Shown here: in pieces, positions 1-8,589 of the stretch
Layout of the letters: each line of letters starts with the position of its first letter
Position numbering within the stretch: the first letter of the stretch is position 1
Assembly: GCA_019232795.1 (NCBI GenBank)
Contig: JAFANH010000010.1
Location: forward strand, 48,245-112,244
Length of the DNA stretch: 64,000 nucleotides
From: Burkholderiaceae bacterium
Lineage (GTDB): Bacteria > Pseudomonadota > Gammaproteobacteria > Burkholderiales > Burkholderiaceae_D
Direction of reading: 5' to 3'
Made by a program: the position numbers and the translations under genes
The notes under the pieces: generated by a model
The model's database searches: none
What the model was told of the DNA's origin: nothing
The model's input: the letters and a program-made list of their open reading frames with translations, nothing else

Positions 1-58
1 CGCTTTCGAGTTCGGCGATCAGCGGATGATGCAGGCTGTGCTTTATCGGGGGATTCAT
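1..58 (-). CDS. bioF: 8-amino-7-oxononanoate synthase, N-terminal fragment cut by window edge
   Basis: Only the first 19 codons are visible (MNPPIKHSLHHP...). The ATG at 58-56 overlaps the bioA stop in an ATGA junction, so the two genes are translationally coupled. BioF, a PLP enzyme, condenses pimeloyl-ACP with alanine, the step before DAPA formation by BioA. The identity rests mainly on position directly after bioA, the classic bioA-F-D-B order of betaproteobacteria, because the fragment is too short to show any motif. Confidence 0.6.
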   Translation of the reverse strand, partial: MNPPIKHSLHHPLIAELES

Positions 59-1395
59 CTTGTCATTACTTTCGCAAATACGGTTTGCACCTTGTCGGCC
101 AACAACGCAATCTCCTCGTCGTCCAGCACATAGGGCGGCATCAGGTACACGGTACGGCCTATCGGCCGCAACAACAATTCTTGTTCGAGTCCCTCGGTGA
201 AAAAGCGGCGCGAAAAGGTCGACGCCGCCTGCGAGTCGTCGACCACGGCGTCGAAAGCCCAGATCATGCCGCGCCGGCGGAAATGCCGCACTTGCGCGTG
301 CCCTGCCAAAGGCTGCAGGGCAGCCGTCAGACCTTCGGCACGCGTGCGGTTCTGTGCCAGCACATCGTCTTCCTCAAAGATCGCCAGCGTCGCCAGCGCC
401 GCACGGCAAGCGAGCGGATTGCCGGTATACGAATGCGAGTGCAGGAAGCCGCGCCGCACGTCGGCGTCGTAAAACGCCTGGTAAATCGCATCGCGCGTCA
501 TCACCAGCGAAAGCGGCAAATAGCCGCCGCTGATGCCCTTGGACAGGCACAGGAAATCGGGCCAGATGCCGGCCTGTTCGCAGGCAAAGAAAGTGCCGGT
601 GCGGCCACAGCCAACCGCGATCTCGTCGGCGATCAGGTGCACTTGATAACGGTCGCACAAGGCACGTACTTCGGTCAGATAAGCCGGGTCGTACATCGCC
701 ATGCCGGCCGCGCATTGCACCAGCGGTTCGACGATGACGGCAGCGATCTTGTCTGAACGTTGTTCAAATAGCGTTTCCAGTTCGCGCGCTGCGCGCCGGG
801 CCACGTCGGCAGCCGTTTCGCCTTCGCGCGCCTGGCGTGCATCGGGCGCTGCGACGACATGGGTCTGCTGCAGCATGGCGCCATACGCTTCGCGGAACAA
901 GGGTACGTCGGTCACGGCCAACGCGCCGACGGTTTCGCCGTGATAGCTATTCTTCAGACAAACAAATTCACGCTTGTCATCATGGCCCGTGTTGCGCCAA
1001 TAATGGAAGCTCATTTTCAGCGCGATTTCCACCGCCGATGCGCCGTCAGAAGCGTAAAAGCAATGGCCGAGCACATTTCCGGTAAGCGTCGCCAGGCGCT
1101 CTGACAGTTGCACCACCGGTTCATGCGTAAAGCCGGCAAGCATGGCGTGTTCAAGCTTGTCGAGCTGATCCTTGAGCGCGGCATTGATGCGCGGATTGGC
1201 ATGGCCGAACAAGTTGACCCACCACGAACTGATGGCGTCTAGATAACGCTTGCCGTCGCCGTCATACAGCCAGACCCCACGCCCATGCGTAACCGGCACC
1301 AGCGGCACGGTCTCATGGTGCTGCATCTGCGTGCACGGATGCCAGACGCTGCGCAGGCTGCGTTTAACCCATTCCGATTGTTGATTAGACGTCAA
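55..1395 (-). CDS. bioA: Adenosylmethionine-8-amino-7-oxononanoate aminotransferase (BioA)
   Basis: BioA is a cytoplasmic class III PLP aminotransferase that converts KAPA to DAPA in biotin synthesis using S-adenosylmethionine as amino donor. The protein carries WHPCTQM near the N-terminus, SSWWVNLFGHANP, the family stretch YHGETVGALAVTD, the aspartate motif LIADEIAVGCGRTG and the PLP-lysine segment LSKGISGGYLPLS. I chose the TTG at 1395-1393 because GAGGAAA lies just upstream and it gives 446 residues, the usual size. The longer reading to an upstream ATG would translate a dispersed palindromic repeat. It heads the bio operon with bioF overlapping by 4 nt, and its neighbour upstream is the leucine-degradation cluster that contains a biotin-dependent carboxylase. 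Confidence 0.93.
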   Translation of the reverse strand: MTSNQQSEWVKRSLRSVWHPCTQMQHHETVPLVPVTHGRGVWLYDGDGKRYLDAISSWWVNLFGHANPRINAALKDQLDKLEHAMLAGFTHEPVVQLSERLATLTGNVLGHCFYASDGASAVEIALKMSFHYWRNTGHDDKREFVCLKNSYHGETVGALAVTDVPLFREAYGAMLQQTHVVAAPDARQAREGETAADVARRAARELETLFEQRSDKIAAVIVEPLVQCAAGMAMYDPAYLTEVRALCDRYQVHLIADEIAVGCGRTGTFFACEQAGIWPDFLCLSKGISGGYLPLSLVMTRDAIYQAFYDADVRRGFLHSHSYTGNPLACRAALATLAIFEEDDVLAQNRTRAEGLTAALQPLAGHAQVRHFRRRGMIWAFDAVVDDSQAASTFSRRFFTEGLEQELLLRPIGRTVYLMPPYVLDDEEIALLADKVQTVFAKVMTR

Positions 1396-1460
1396 AATTT
1401 CCTCGGTATTGCGTAAATACTGAATTTGCGCAAAGCACTCTCTACAGATCAAACATTCTC

Positions 1461-1553
1461 CGTCATCCCCGCGCAGGCGGGGATCCAGGTAGCTTTTGCT
1501 TTTTGCACCAATCAACTTCTACCTGGGCCCCCGTCTACACGGGGGCGACAGTA
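1461..1553. repeat. Composite palindromic intergenic repeat (REP/BIME-like), copy 1
   Basis: Two GC-rich arms, CGTCATCCCCGC...GGGGATCCAGGTAG and its degenerate inverse, flank a core that includes AAAAGCAAAAGCT and AATCAACTTCTACC. Read on the minus strand the core and right arm match the element at 53097-53187. It fills the bioA-liuC gap and supplies the false N-terminal extension of the bioA reading frame. Confidence 0.75.
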
Positions 1554-1562
1554 AAAGGATGA

Positions 1563-2351
1563 TTACCCTTCCAGCCAATTCGGTTTGCGCTTTTCCAGGA
1601 ATGAACGTACGCCTTCACGCCCCTCGTCCGAGGCCCGGATCGCGGCAATGCGTTCGGCACTGTCGGCGATCAAGCTGTCGCTCAAAGGCATGCCGGCCAC
1701 CTCGCGCACCAGGCGCTTCGCTTCCTTGACTGCGTTCGGGCTGTTCGCACACAAGGCCTTGACGATGCCAGCTACGGTTTCGTCGAGTTCCCCGGCTTTC
1801 GTCACCGCGTGGACGAACCCGACACGCAAGGCTTCCTGCGCCGAAAAGCGCTCGGCCGTGAGGAAATATCGGCGCGCCGCATTTTCGCCCATGGCCTTGA
1901 TGACGTAAGGCGAAATCGTGGCCGGGATCAGGCCGAGCTTGACTTCCGACAGGCAAAAATTGGCTTCCTCGACCGTGACGGCGATGTCGCAGGCCGCCAC
2001 CAGGCCCATGCCGCCGGCATAACAATCGCCTTGCACCTTGGCCACCACCGGCTTGGCGCAGTTGTAAATAGTGCGCAGCATATCGGCCAGTTGCGCAGCG
2101 TCGGCACGATTCTCATCGTTGCTGTAGCCGGCCATCTTCTTCATCCAGTTGAGGTCGGCGCCGGCGCAAAAGGCAGGACCGTTCGCGGCCAGCACGATGG
2201 CGCGCACGCCGGCATCATTGCCGAGCTGAAGGAAGGTCTCGGTCAACTCGGTAATCGTGGTTTCGTTGAACGCATTGCGCACTTCGGCGCGATTCAGGCA
2301 CACCTCGGCCAGCGCGCCGCTGCGGTTCAAACTGATGGTTGTATAAGTCAT
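1563..2351 (-). CDS. liuC: Methylglutaconyl-CoA hydratase (enoyl-CoA hydratase family)
   Basis: This 262-residue crotonase-fold protein probably hydrates 3-methylglutaconyl-CoA to HMG-CoA in leucine degradation. Visible family signatures are the first oxyanion-hole segment GPAFCAGADLNWM (about 58-70), the second, GDCYAGGMGLVAACD (about 108-122), and EVKLGLIPATISPYV (about 136-150) with the catalytic-region glutamate. Substrate assignment comes from context: it follows liuB by only 14 nt in the same direction. Sequence alone would allow another short-chain enoyl-CoA hydratase. The next gene downstream is bioA rather than the expected carboxylase alpha subunit. Confidence 0.85.
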   Translation of the reverse strand: MTYTTISLNRSGALAEVCLNRAEVRNAFNETTITELTETFLQLGNDAGVRAIVLAANGPAFCAGADLNWMKKMAGYSNDENRADAAQLADMLRTIYNCAKPVVAKVQGDCYAGGMGLVAACDIAVTVEEANFCLSEVKLGLIPATISPYVIKAMGENAARRYFLTAERFSAQEALRVGFVHAVTKAGELDETVAGIVKALCANSPNAVKEAKRLVREVAGMPLSDSLIADSAERIAAIRASDEGREGVRSFLEKRKPNWLEG

Positions 2352-2365
2352 TGCAAATTCTCTGC

Positions 2366-3973
2366 TTACATGCGGAATACGCCGAATTTTGTCTCCGGTA
2401 TCGGCGCATTAAGCGCCGCGCTCAGGCACAGTCCCAGCACGCGGCGCGTATCGGCCGGGTCGATCACGCCGTCGTCCCACAGGCGTGCGGTCGCGTAATA
2501 GGGATGCCCCTGGTGCTCATATTGCTCGCGGATGGGCTGCTTGAACGCTTCTTCCTCGTCCGCGCTCCAGGCGCCACCCTTGGCTTCGATGCCGTCACGC
2601 TTGACCGTCGCCAGCACGCTCGCGGCTTGCTCGCCGCCCATCACCGAGATGCGCGCATTCGGCCACATCCACATGAAGCGCGGTGAATACGCGCGTCCGC
2701 ACATGCCATAGTTTCCGGCGCCGAAGCTGCCGCCTATGATGACCGTGAACTTGGGCACGGCAGCAGTGGCCACTGCAGTCACCATCTTGGCGCCGTTACG
2801 GGCGATGCCTTCGTTTTCATACTTGCGGCCGACCATGAAGCCGGTGATGTTCTGCAAGAACACCAACGGAATCTTGCGCTGGCAGCACAGTTCGATGAAG
2901 TGCGCGCCCTTGAGTGCCGATTCGGAAAACAGGATGCCGTTGTTGGCGATGATGCCGACCGGCATGCCGTAGATGTGGGCAAAGCCGCAGATCAGCGTGG
3001 TGCCGTAGCGCGCCTTGAATTCGTCGAATTCGCTGCCGTCGACGATGCGGGCGATCACCTCGCGCACGTCGAAGGGTTTGCGCGTATCGACCGGGATCAC
3101 GCCATACAGTTCCGACGCCGCGTATTTCGGCTCGACCACTTCGCGCACGGCCAGTTCATGCTTCTTTTGCCGGTTCAGGTTGGAAACAATCGTGCGCGCC
3201 AACGACAGCGCATGCATGTCGTTTTGCGCCAGGTGGTCGACTACGCCGGACAGGCGCGTGTGCACGTCGCCGCCACCGAGGTCTTCGGCGCTGACCACTT
3301 CGCCGGTAGCAGCCTTCACCAGCGGCGGGCCGCCGAGGAAGATGGTGCCCTGTTCCTTGACGATGATGGATTCATCGCTCATGGCCGGCACGTAGGCGCC
3401 GCCGGCGGTGCAAGAACCCATCACCACGGCGATCTGCGGCACGCCCTGGGCCGACAGGTTGGTCTGGTTGTAGAAGATGCGGCCGAAATGATCGCGGTCG
3501 GGAAACACGTCGTCCTGATTCGGCAGGTTGGCACCGCCGCTGTCGACCAGGTAGATGCAGGGCAGCTGGTTCTGTTCGGCGATTTCTTGCGCGCGCAAAT
3601 GCTTCTTGACCGTCATCGGATAATAGGTGCCGCCCTTGACCGTGGCGTCGTTGCAGACGATCACGCATTCCTGCCCGCTGACGCGGCCGATGCCGGTGAT
3701 GATGCCGGCCGCCGGCGCGGCATTGTGATACATCTCGTAAGCCGCCAACTGGGAAAATTCCAGGAAGGGTGTGCCCGGGTCGAGCAGCATCTGCACGCGG
3801 TCGCGCGGCAGCAGCTTGCCGCGCGCCCTGTGCTTCTTGCGCGCATCTTCACCGCCTCCCTGTGCCGCCTTGGCCACCTTGGCCTTGAGGTCCTCGACCA
3901 GCTTTTCCATCGCCTCCGCATTGCGCTTGAAGTCGTCGCTGCGGCTGTTCAATTTGGTTTCGAGAATTGTCAT
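2366..3973 (-). CDS. liuB: Methylcrotonoyl-CoA carboxylase carboxyltransferase (beta) subunit
   Basis: This subunit transfers carboxyl from carboxybiotin (on the alpha subunit) to 3-methylcrotonyl-CoA in leucine catabolism. The 535-residue chain has the two crotonase-like carboxyltransferase halves: [17 protein letters not shown] and [16 protein letters not shown] in the N-half, and [14 protein letters not shown] followed by [16 protein letters not shown] in the C-half. The start [15 protein letters not shown] is preferred over an in-frame ATG 13 codons upstream because its ATG overlaps the stop of the YchJ-like gene by one base (TAATG), and its length is typical. The biotin carboxylase/biotin carrier partner (liuD) is not found anywhere in the window. 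Confidence 0.93.
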   Translation of the reverse strand: MTILETKLNSRSDDFKRNAEAMEKLVEDLKAKVAKAAQGGGEDARKKHRARGKLLPRDRVQMLLDPGTPFLEFSQLAAYEMYHNAAPAAGIITGIGRVSGQECVIVCNDATVKGGTYYPMTVKKHLRAQEIAEQNQLPCIYLVDSGGANLPNQDDVFPDRDHFGRIFYNQTNLSAQGVPQIAVVMGSCTAGGAYVPAMSDESIIVKEQGTIFLGGPPLVKAATGEVVSAEDLGGGDVHTRLSGVVDHLAQNDMHALSLARTIVSNLNRQKKHELAVREVVEPKYAASELYGVIPVDTRKPFDVREVIARIVDGSEFDEFKARYGTTLICGFAHIYGMPVGIIANNGILFSESALKGAHFIELCCQRKIPLVFLQNITGFMVGRKYENEGIARNGAKMVTAVATAAVPKFTVIIGGSFGAGNYGMCGRAYSPRFMWMWPNARISVMGGEQAASVLATVKRDGIEAKGGAWSADEEEAFKQPIREQYEHQGHPYYATARLWDDGVIDPADTRRVLGLCLSAALNAPIPETKFGVFRM

Positions 3974-4377
3974 TATTTGTTTTCCGGAAAACTGCCGTCC
4001 ACATAAATCCATAGTCCATCGCGCCGCTCGAAGCGGCTGACTTCATGCAGCCTATGCGCGCGCCCGCCGAGTTTGTAGCGCGCCACAAATTCGACCACGG
4101 CGCCGTCGCCATCCTGCGCATGGCGTTTCACTTCGAGTCCCAGCCACTTGCCGCCATCGTCGTCGCGCAGCTCCTCCAGGCTGGGGCGGCCACGCTCATC
4201 CCAGGTACGGTGTACAAATTCCCATTCGCCCAATACATAGGCGCTGTAACGCGCCCGCATCAACTGTTCGGCCGTCTGCGGCGCTTCGCCGCGATGAAAA
4301 CGCGCGCAGCAGCTTGAGTAGTCGGCGCCACCGCATGGGCAGGCCTGTCTCGCTGCGGTCTGTCCTTTTTTTCCCAT
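3973..4377 (-). CDS. YchJ-like UPF0225 protein with SEC-C motif
   Basis: This 134-residue cytoplasmic protein begins with the cysteine-rich zinc-binding segment [16 protein letters not shown] (residues about 13-28), followed by the family string [13 protein letters not shown] and a compact alpha/beta domain ending VDGSFPEN. The family is the YchJ/UPF0225 group with a SEC-C metal site; its function is not established. It is locked into the liu transcript: its ATG overlaps the rhodanese stop by one base and its stop overlaps the liuB start by one base. Such tight coupling implies co-expression rather than a demonstrated role in leucine degradation. Confidence 0.85.
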   Translation of the reverse strand: MGKKGQTAARQACPCGGADYSSCCARFHRGEAPQTAEQLMRARYSAYVLGEWEFVHRTWDERGRPSLEELRDDDGGKWLGLEVKRHAQDGDGAVVEFVARYKLGGRAHRLHEVSRFERRDGLWIYVDGSFPENK

Positions 4378-4772
4378 CAGACTTTCTTCGCCTTCTCTGC
4401 CACCGGCGCACCCGCCTCTTTCCAGGCAGTGAAGCCGCCTGCTATATCAGCCACCGGACTCAAGCCCATGTCTTGCACCGTCTTGGCGGTCAGCGCGCTG
4501 CGCCAGCCGGCAGCACAAAAGAAAACGAATTCCTTCTTTTCGCCGAACACCGGCTTGAAATAAGGCGAATCGGGATCGACCCAGAATTCGATCATGCCGC
4601 GCGGCGCATGGAAGGCGCCGGGAATGATGCCTTCGCGTTCGAGTTCGCGGATATCGCGCACGTCGACGAATTGGACGCTCGGATCGGACAGCTTGGCTTG
4701 CGCTTCCGCCACCGAGTAAGTCTTGATTTGCGCCGCAGCCTCGTCGATCAGGGCCTGGTAACCTTTTTTCAT
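4377..4772 (-). CDS. Rhodanese-like sulfurtransferase domain protein
   Basis: This is a single rhodanese domain of 131 residues with no signal peptide, so probably cytoplasmic. Key features are VQFVDVRDIRELEREGIIPGA (about 34-53) and the active loop CAAGWRS with the catalytic cysteine at about residue 86, which would carry persulfide. Single-domain rhodaneses move sulfane sulfur to thiols or cyanide; the acceptor here is unknown. It lies 13 nt after the HCCA-isomerase-like gene and one base overlapping the YchJ-like gene, inside the liu transcript. Confidence 0.88.
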   Translation of the reverse strand: MKKGYQALIDEAAAQIKTYSVAEAQAKLSDPSVQFVDVRDIRELEREGIIPGAFHAPRGMIEFWVDPDSPYFKPVFGEKKEFVFFCAAGWRSALTAKTVQDMGLSPVADIAGGFTAWKEAGAPVAEKAKKV

Positions 4773-4785
4773 GACGCCCTCCCGG

Positions 4786-5391
4786 TCAGATGCTGCCGTT
4801 CTTGAGCAGCGCCTCCAGCTGATCGAAGCGGTCGAAGCCCCAGAACGGCTCGCCGTCGACGATGATGTAGGGCGAACCGAACACGCCGCGCAGCATGGCT
4901 TGCTCGACTTCGGTCTTCAGCTGCTCCTTGATCTCCGGCTGTTCTATGCCTGCAGCCAAGGCTCCCGTATCAATGCCTTGCTGCGCGGCGATCCGCAGCA
5001 TGCTGTTGGCCTCGCCGACATCGATCCCATCGACAAAAAAAGCGCGATATACCGCTTTGGCAAATCCGACCGCCGCCTGCGCGCCGACCGCTTTCTGCAG
5101 CCACAGCATGGCGCGCGCCGCCGCCACGCTGGCGATCGGGAACTTGGGCGGCATGTTGAACGGAATGCCATGGAAACGCGCCGTGCGCACGAAGTCGCGA
5201 ATCGAATACTCGCCCTTGAGCGGCACCATGGTCAGCGGCTGCGCGCCGCTGGTCTTGAACACCACGCCCAGCAGAACCGGATGCCAGTTCACCCGGCGGC
5301 CGTAACGCTGCGCCAGTTCGTCGATACGCGTCGACGCAAAATAGCCGTAAGGCGATGAAAAGTCGAAATAGAAGTCGATGTCCGCAGCCAT
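4786..5391 (-). CDS. 2-hydroxychromene-2-carboxylate isomerase-like (DsbA/kappa-GST fold)
   Basis: The 201-residue protein opens with DIDFYFDFSSPYGYFAS; the SPYGY motif is where HCCA isomerases and kappa-class GSTs bind glutathione. Downstream are NWHPVLLGVVFK and the C-terminal FGSPYIIVDGEPFWGFDRF, typical of this thioredoxin-fold family. The known relatives isomerise naphthalene-pathway intermediates, but no aromatic ring-cleavage genes are nearby, so the true substrate is open; a glutathione- or CoA-linked function in acyl metabolism is possible. The ATG at 5391 is chosen over an upstream one because GGGGAG precedes it. It lies 31 nt after the acyl-CoA dehydrogenase. Confidence 0.8.
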   Translation of the reverse strand: MAADIDFYFDFSSPYGYFASTRIDELAQRYGRRVNWHPVLLGVVFKTSGAQPLTMVPLKGEYSIRDFVRTARFHGIPFNMPPKFPIASVAAARAMLWLQKAVGAQAAVGFAKAVYRAFFVDGIDVGEANSMLRIAAQQGIDTGALAAGIEQPEIKEQLKTEVEQAMLRGVFGSPYIIVDGEPFWGFDRFDQLEALLKNGSI

Positions 5392-5422
5392 GCTTGCTCC
5401 CCTTTGCCTCCGATTGGTCGCT

Positions 5423-6553
5423 TCAGTCCAGCGCCCGCCCAATCAAAATCTTTTGAATATCGCTCGTGCCTTCATAGATCTGGCAGACGCGTACGTCGCG
5501 GTAAATCCGCTCCACCGGAAAATCGCTGACGTAGCCGTAACCGCCATGAATCTGGATGGCGTCGGAACACACCTTTTCCGCCATTTCGCTGGCGAACAGC
5601 TTGGCCATCGCCGCCTCTTTCAAACAAGGCTTTCCCGCATCCTTCATGCTGGCCGCATGCCAGATCAACTGGCGCGCCGCTTCGATTTGGGTCGCCATAT
5701 CGGCCAGCTTGAATTGCACAGCCTGGTGGTCGAACAGGTTCTGCCCGAAGCTGCTGCGTTCCTTGGAATACGCGAGTGCCGCTTCGAACGCCGCGCGCGC
5801 CATGCCGACCGATTGCGAAGCGATACCGATGCGCCCGCCTTCCAGTCCGGACAGCGCGATCTTGTAGCCCTGCCCTTCTTCACCGATCAGGTTTTCGGCC
5901 GGAATGCGGCAATTCTCGAACAGGATCTGCGCTGTATCCGACGAGTGCTGACCCAGCTTGTCTTCGATGCGCGCCACGATATAACCGGGCGTGGCAGTCG
6001 GCACCCAGAAGGCGCTGATGCCTTTCTTGCCGGCCGCCTTGTCGGTCACCGCCATGACGATGGCGACGTCGGCATGCTTGCCGCTGGTGATGAACTGCTT
6101 GACGCCGTTGAGTACATAATGATCGCCGTCCTTCACCGCCGTAGTGCGCAGCGACGAGGCATCGCTGCCGGCATGCGGTTCGGTCAGGCAAAAGGCACCC
6201 AGCATCTTGCCTTGCGCGAGAGGACGCAGCCATTGTTCTTTTTGCGCCGGATTCGCATACATCATGGCGATGCTGCACACCGGACAATTGTTGACCGAAA
6301 TGACGGTCGAGGTGCCGCCGTCGCCGGCGGCGATTTCTTCCAGGACCAGGGCCAGCGACAGGTAATCGAGGCCGGCACCGCCCAGCTCTTCTGGCACGGC
6401 TACGCCGTAAGCGCCAAGCTCGGCCAAGCCCTGCAATTCCTCGCGCGGGAAGTGATGCTCCTTGTCCCAGCGCGCCGCATTCGGCGACAGACGCTCGCGG
6501 CTGTATGCGCGCAGCGCGTCGCGGATCATTTCATGTTGTTCGGATAAAACCAT
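5423..6553 (-). CDS. Acyl-CoA dehydrogenase (second copy in the liu cluster)
   Basis: This FAD-dependent acyl-CoA dehydrogenase of 376 residues is of standard short/medium-chain type. Signatures include AFCLTEPHAGSDASSL (FAD/substrate loop), GIASQSVGMARAAFEAALAYSKER, and the C-terminal IQIHGGYGYVSDFPVERIYRDVRVCQIYEGTSDIQ region (given here in pieces: HGGYGY, YRDVR, IYEGTSDIQ); the E in IYEGTS is the catalytic base in the short-chain group. It differs from liuA, so it probably takes another acyl-CoA, for example butyryl- or 2-methylbutanoyl-CoA. It is in the same direction as the thiolase and SDR upstream of it. Confidence 0.9.
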   Translation of the reverse strand: MVLSEQHEMIRDALRAYSRERLSPNAARWDKEHHFPREELQGLAELGAYGVAVPEELGGAGLDYLSLALVLEEIAAGDGGTSTVISVNNCPVCSIAMMYANPAQKEQWLRPLAQGKMLGAFCLTEPHAGSDASSLRTTAVKDGDHYVLNGVKQFITSGKHADVAIVMAVTDKAAGKKGISAFWVPTATPGYIVARIEDKLGQHSSDTAQILFENCRIPAENLIGEEGQGYKIALSGLEGGRIGIASQSVGMARAAFEAALAYSKERSSFGQNLFDHQAVQFKLADMATQIEAARQLIWHAASMKDAGKPCLKEAAMAKLFASEMAEKVCSDAIQIHGGYGYVSDFPVERIYRDVRVCQIYEGTSDIQKILIGRALD

Positions 6554-6586
6554 ATTTTTCGTTTTCTATCGCTTTTACTGTCAACC

Positions 6587-7258
6587 TCACCAAGGTAGAT
6601 GCCGGCCCGACAGGTTGTAATAACTGCCGCTGTGCCTGGTTCCCAATTGCTCCAATACCCGCAGCATGTCGTCCACACTCTCCTCGACCGAGCTGGTGGC
6701 GCGTGGCGTACCCATGTCGGTGCGCACCCAGCCAGGACACATGGCGACAAAAGTCGCCTTCGGGTAGTCGAAGGCCACGCTCTTGACCGCCATGTTCAAA
6801 GCCGCCTTCGAGACGCGATAAATCCACCACGGCCCGCTTTCCTGCGCCTCGGCGATACTGCCCATGCCGCTGGTCAGGAACACGAACTTGCCGCCTGCGG
6901 CTTCCACCGCGGGCGCCACCAGCGGCACCGCCTGCATGGCGCCGAGCACGTTGACGTGCATTACCGCATCGAAATCCGGCGTCAGCGGCGGCTCTTTGGC
7001 ATCCTTTTGCGGACCGAGCAGGCCGGCCACGTACAGGGCCAGGTCGAGCTTGACGCCGTCCAAGTGCCAGGCCAGCGCGGCCAGCGACTCGGGCTTGGCG
7101 ACGTCGAGCTTGAGCGCCTCGGCGCCGATATCGCGCAAGCGCGCCAATCCCGCACTGTCGCGCGCAGTCGCGATCACTTTCCAGCCGTCAGCCGCGAGCC
7201 GTTCGGCAAAACCGTAACCGATACCGCGCGAAGCGCCAATTACGAGTGCGGTACGCAT
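6587..7258 (-). CDS. Short-chain dehydrogenase/reductase
   Basis: This 223-residue classical-type SDR has the cofactor motif GASRGIGYG (about 8-16), a catalytic-site set of Ser130, Tyr147 and Lys151 (YRVSK), and CPGWVRTDMG after it. It is short and lacks a membrane segment. NAD(P)-dependent alcohol/ketone oxidoreduction is expected, but the substrate cannot be read from sequence. It lies between the thiolase and the acyl-CoA dehydrogenase in the liu cluster, separated from the thiolase by a 150-bp gap holding a dispersed repeat. Confidence 0.88.
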   Translation of the reverse strand: MRTALVIGASRGIGYGFAERLAADGWKVIATARDSAGLARLRDIGAEALKLDVAKPESLAALAWHLDGVKLDLALYVAGLLGPQKDAKEPPLTPDFDAVMHVNVLGAMQAVPLVAPAVEAAGGKFVFLTSGMGSIAEAQESGPWWIYRVSKAALNMAVKSVAFDYPKATFVAMCPGWVRTDMGTPRATSSVEESVDDMLRVLEQLGTRHSGSYYNLSGRHLPW

Positions 7259-7283
7259 GGCTTTTATTTCAGGTCGCTATACA

Positions 7284-7397
7284 CTCCCCTCGCCCGTGAA
7301 ACGGGAGAGGGGCCGGGGGAGAGGGTGGTCGCAAAAGCAGGTTACCGTCGCGCTTGCCTCTCCCCCAACCCCTCTCCCACGATGCGGGCGAGGGGAG
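7284..7397. repeat. Dispersed CCCTCTCCC-type inverted repeat
   Basis: Two inverted GC-rich arms, CTCCCCTCGCCCGTGAAACG... and ...GATGCGGGCGAGGGGAG, flank about 30 bp of unique sequence. Each arm carries GAGAGGG or CCTCTCCC blocks. Related half or whole elements occur at 14166-14207 and 52446-52573. It sits between the thiolase stop and the SDR start, where the RNA could form a long hairpin and reduce read-through. Confidence 0.65.
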
Positions 7398-7407
7398 CAG
7401 AATGGTC

Positions 7408-8589
7408 TTAGACCAGTTCGATCGCCACGGCCGTACCTTCGCCGCCGCCTATGCACAGCGAAGCGACGCCGCGCTTGCCGCCGGTCTTTTGCAGCGCGTT
7501 CAGCAGGGTCACGATAATGCGCGCCCCCGAGGCGCCGATCGGGTGACCCAGCGCGCAGGCGCCGCCGTAGATATTGACCTTGCTGTGCGGGATGTCGAGT
7601 TCGTGCATGGCGGCCATCGGCACCACGGCAAACGCTTCGTTGATCTCGAACAGATCGACCTGCTTGCTGGTCCAGCCGATTTTCTTGTACAGCTTCTGGA
7701 TCGCGCCGACCGGAGCCGTGGTGAACCAGTTCGGTTCCTGCGAATGCGTGGCATGGCCGAGGATGCGGGCAATCACCTTGTGGCCGTGCTTGGCTGCGGT
7801 CGATTCGCGCATCAGCACCAGTGCGGCAGCGCCGTCGTTGATCGACGACGACGAGGCGGCGGTGATGGTGCCGTCTTTCTTGAATGCCGCTTTGAGCGTC
7901 GGGATCTTGTCGAGTTTGGCCTTGACCGGACCTTCATCCTTGTCGATCACGACATCGCCGCCGCGACCGGCCACCGTCACCGGTGCGATTTCCCATTTGA
8001 AGGTGCCGTCGTTGGTGGCGGCCTGCGCGCGCTTGACCGATTCCATCGCAAACGCATCCTGCGCTTCTCGCGTGAAACTGTACTTGGCCGCGCACTCTTC
8101 ACCGAAGGTGCCCATGGAACGGCCTTTTTCGTAGGCGTCTTCCAGGCCATCGAGCATCATGTGGTCATAGATGGTGCCGTGGCCGATGCGGTAGCCGCCG
8201 CGTCCTTTCGGGATCAGGTAGGGGGCATTGGTCATCGACTCCATGCCGCCCGCCACCACGATTTCATTGGTGCCGGCCACGATGGAGTCGTAGGCCAGCA
8301 TGGTGGCCTTCATGGCCGAACCGCACATCTTGGACAGCGTGACCGCGCCGGCCGAGACCGGAATGCCGGCCTTGATCGCGGCCTGGCGTGCCGGCGCCTG
8401 GCCGAGACCGGCCATCAGGCAGTTGCCGAACAAGACTTCATTGACCTGGTCCGGCGCCACGCCGGAACGCTCGACCGCCGCACGGATCGCGGCCGCGCCC
8501 AGATCGACTGCGGTCAAAGAAGAAAAATCGCCCTGAAAACCGCCCATGGGAGTACGTGCGGCGCCGACGATAACGATGGGATCATTCAT
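7408..8589 (-). CDS. Acetyl-CoA C-acetyltransferase (thiolase)
   Basis: The 393-residue biosynthetic/degradative-type thiolase matches the AtoB/PhaA group. It shows [15 protein letters not shown] at the N-terminus, the acyl-enzyme cysteine in [10 protein letters not shown] (Cys89), NEAFAVV, the histidine in [14 protein letters not shown] and the second catalytic cysteine in CIGGGEGTA. It would split acetoacetyl-CoA, the end product of leucine degradation after HMG-CoA cleavage, into two acetyl-CoA. Its ATG overlaps the aceK stop by 4 nt, tying thiolase output to control of isocitrate partitioning. Confidence 0.92.
   Translation of the reverse strand: MNDPIVIVGAARTPMGGFQGDFSSLTAVDLGAAAIRAAVERSGVAPDQVNEVLFGNCLMAGLGQAPARQAAIKAGIPVSAGAVTLSKMCGSAMKATMLAYDSIVAGTNEIVVAGGMESMTNAPYLIPKGRGGYRIGHGTIYDHMMLDGLEDAYEKGRSMGTFGEECAAKYSFTREAQDAFAMESVKRAQAATNDGTFKWEIAPVTVAGRGGDVVIDKDEGPVKAKLDKIPTLKAAFKKDGTITAASSSSINDGAAALVLMRESTAAKHGHKVIARILGHATHSQEPNWFTTAPVGAIQKLYKKIGWTSKQVDLFEINEAFAVVPMAAMHELDIPHSKVNIYGGACALGHPIGASGARIIVTLLNALQKTGGKRGVASLCIGGGEGTAVAIELV

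Noticed and set aside
1396..1515. Upstream ATG extending BioA by 40 residues
   Set aside because: The extension translates a dispersed palindromic repeat; the TTG with a GAGGAAA site gives the normal length.
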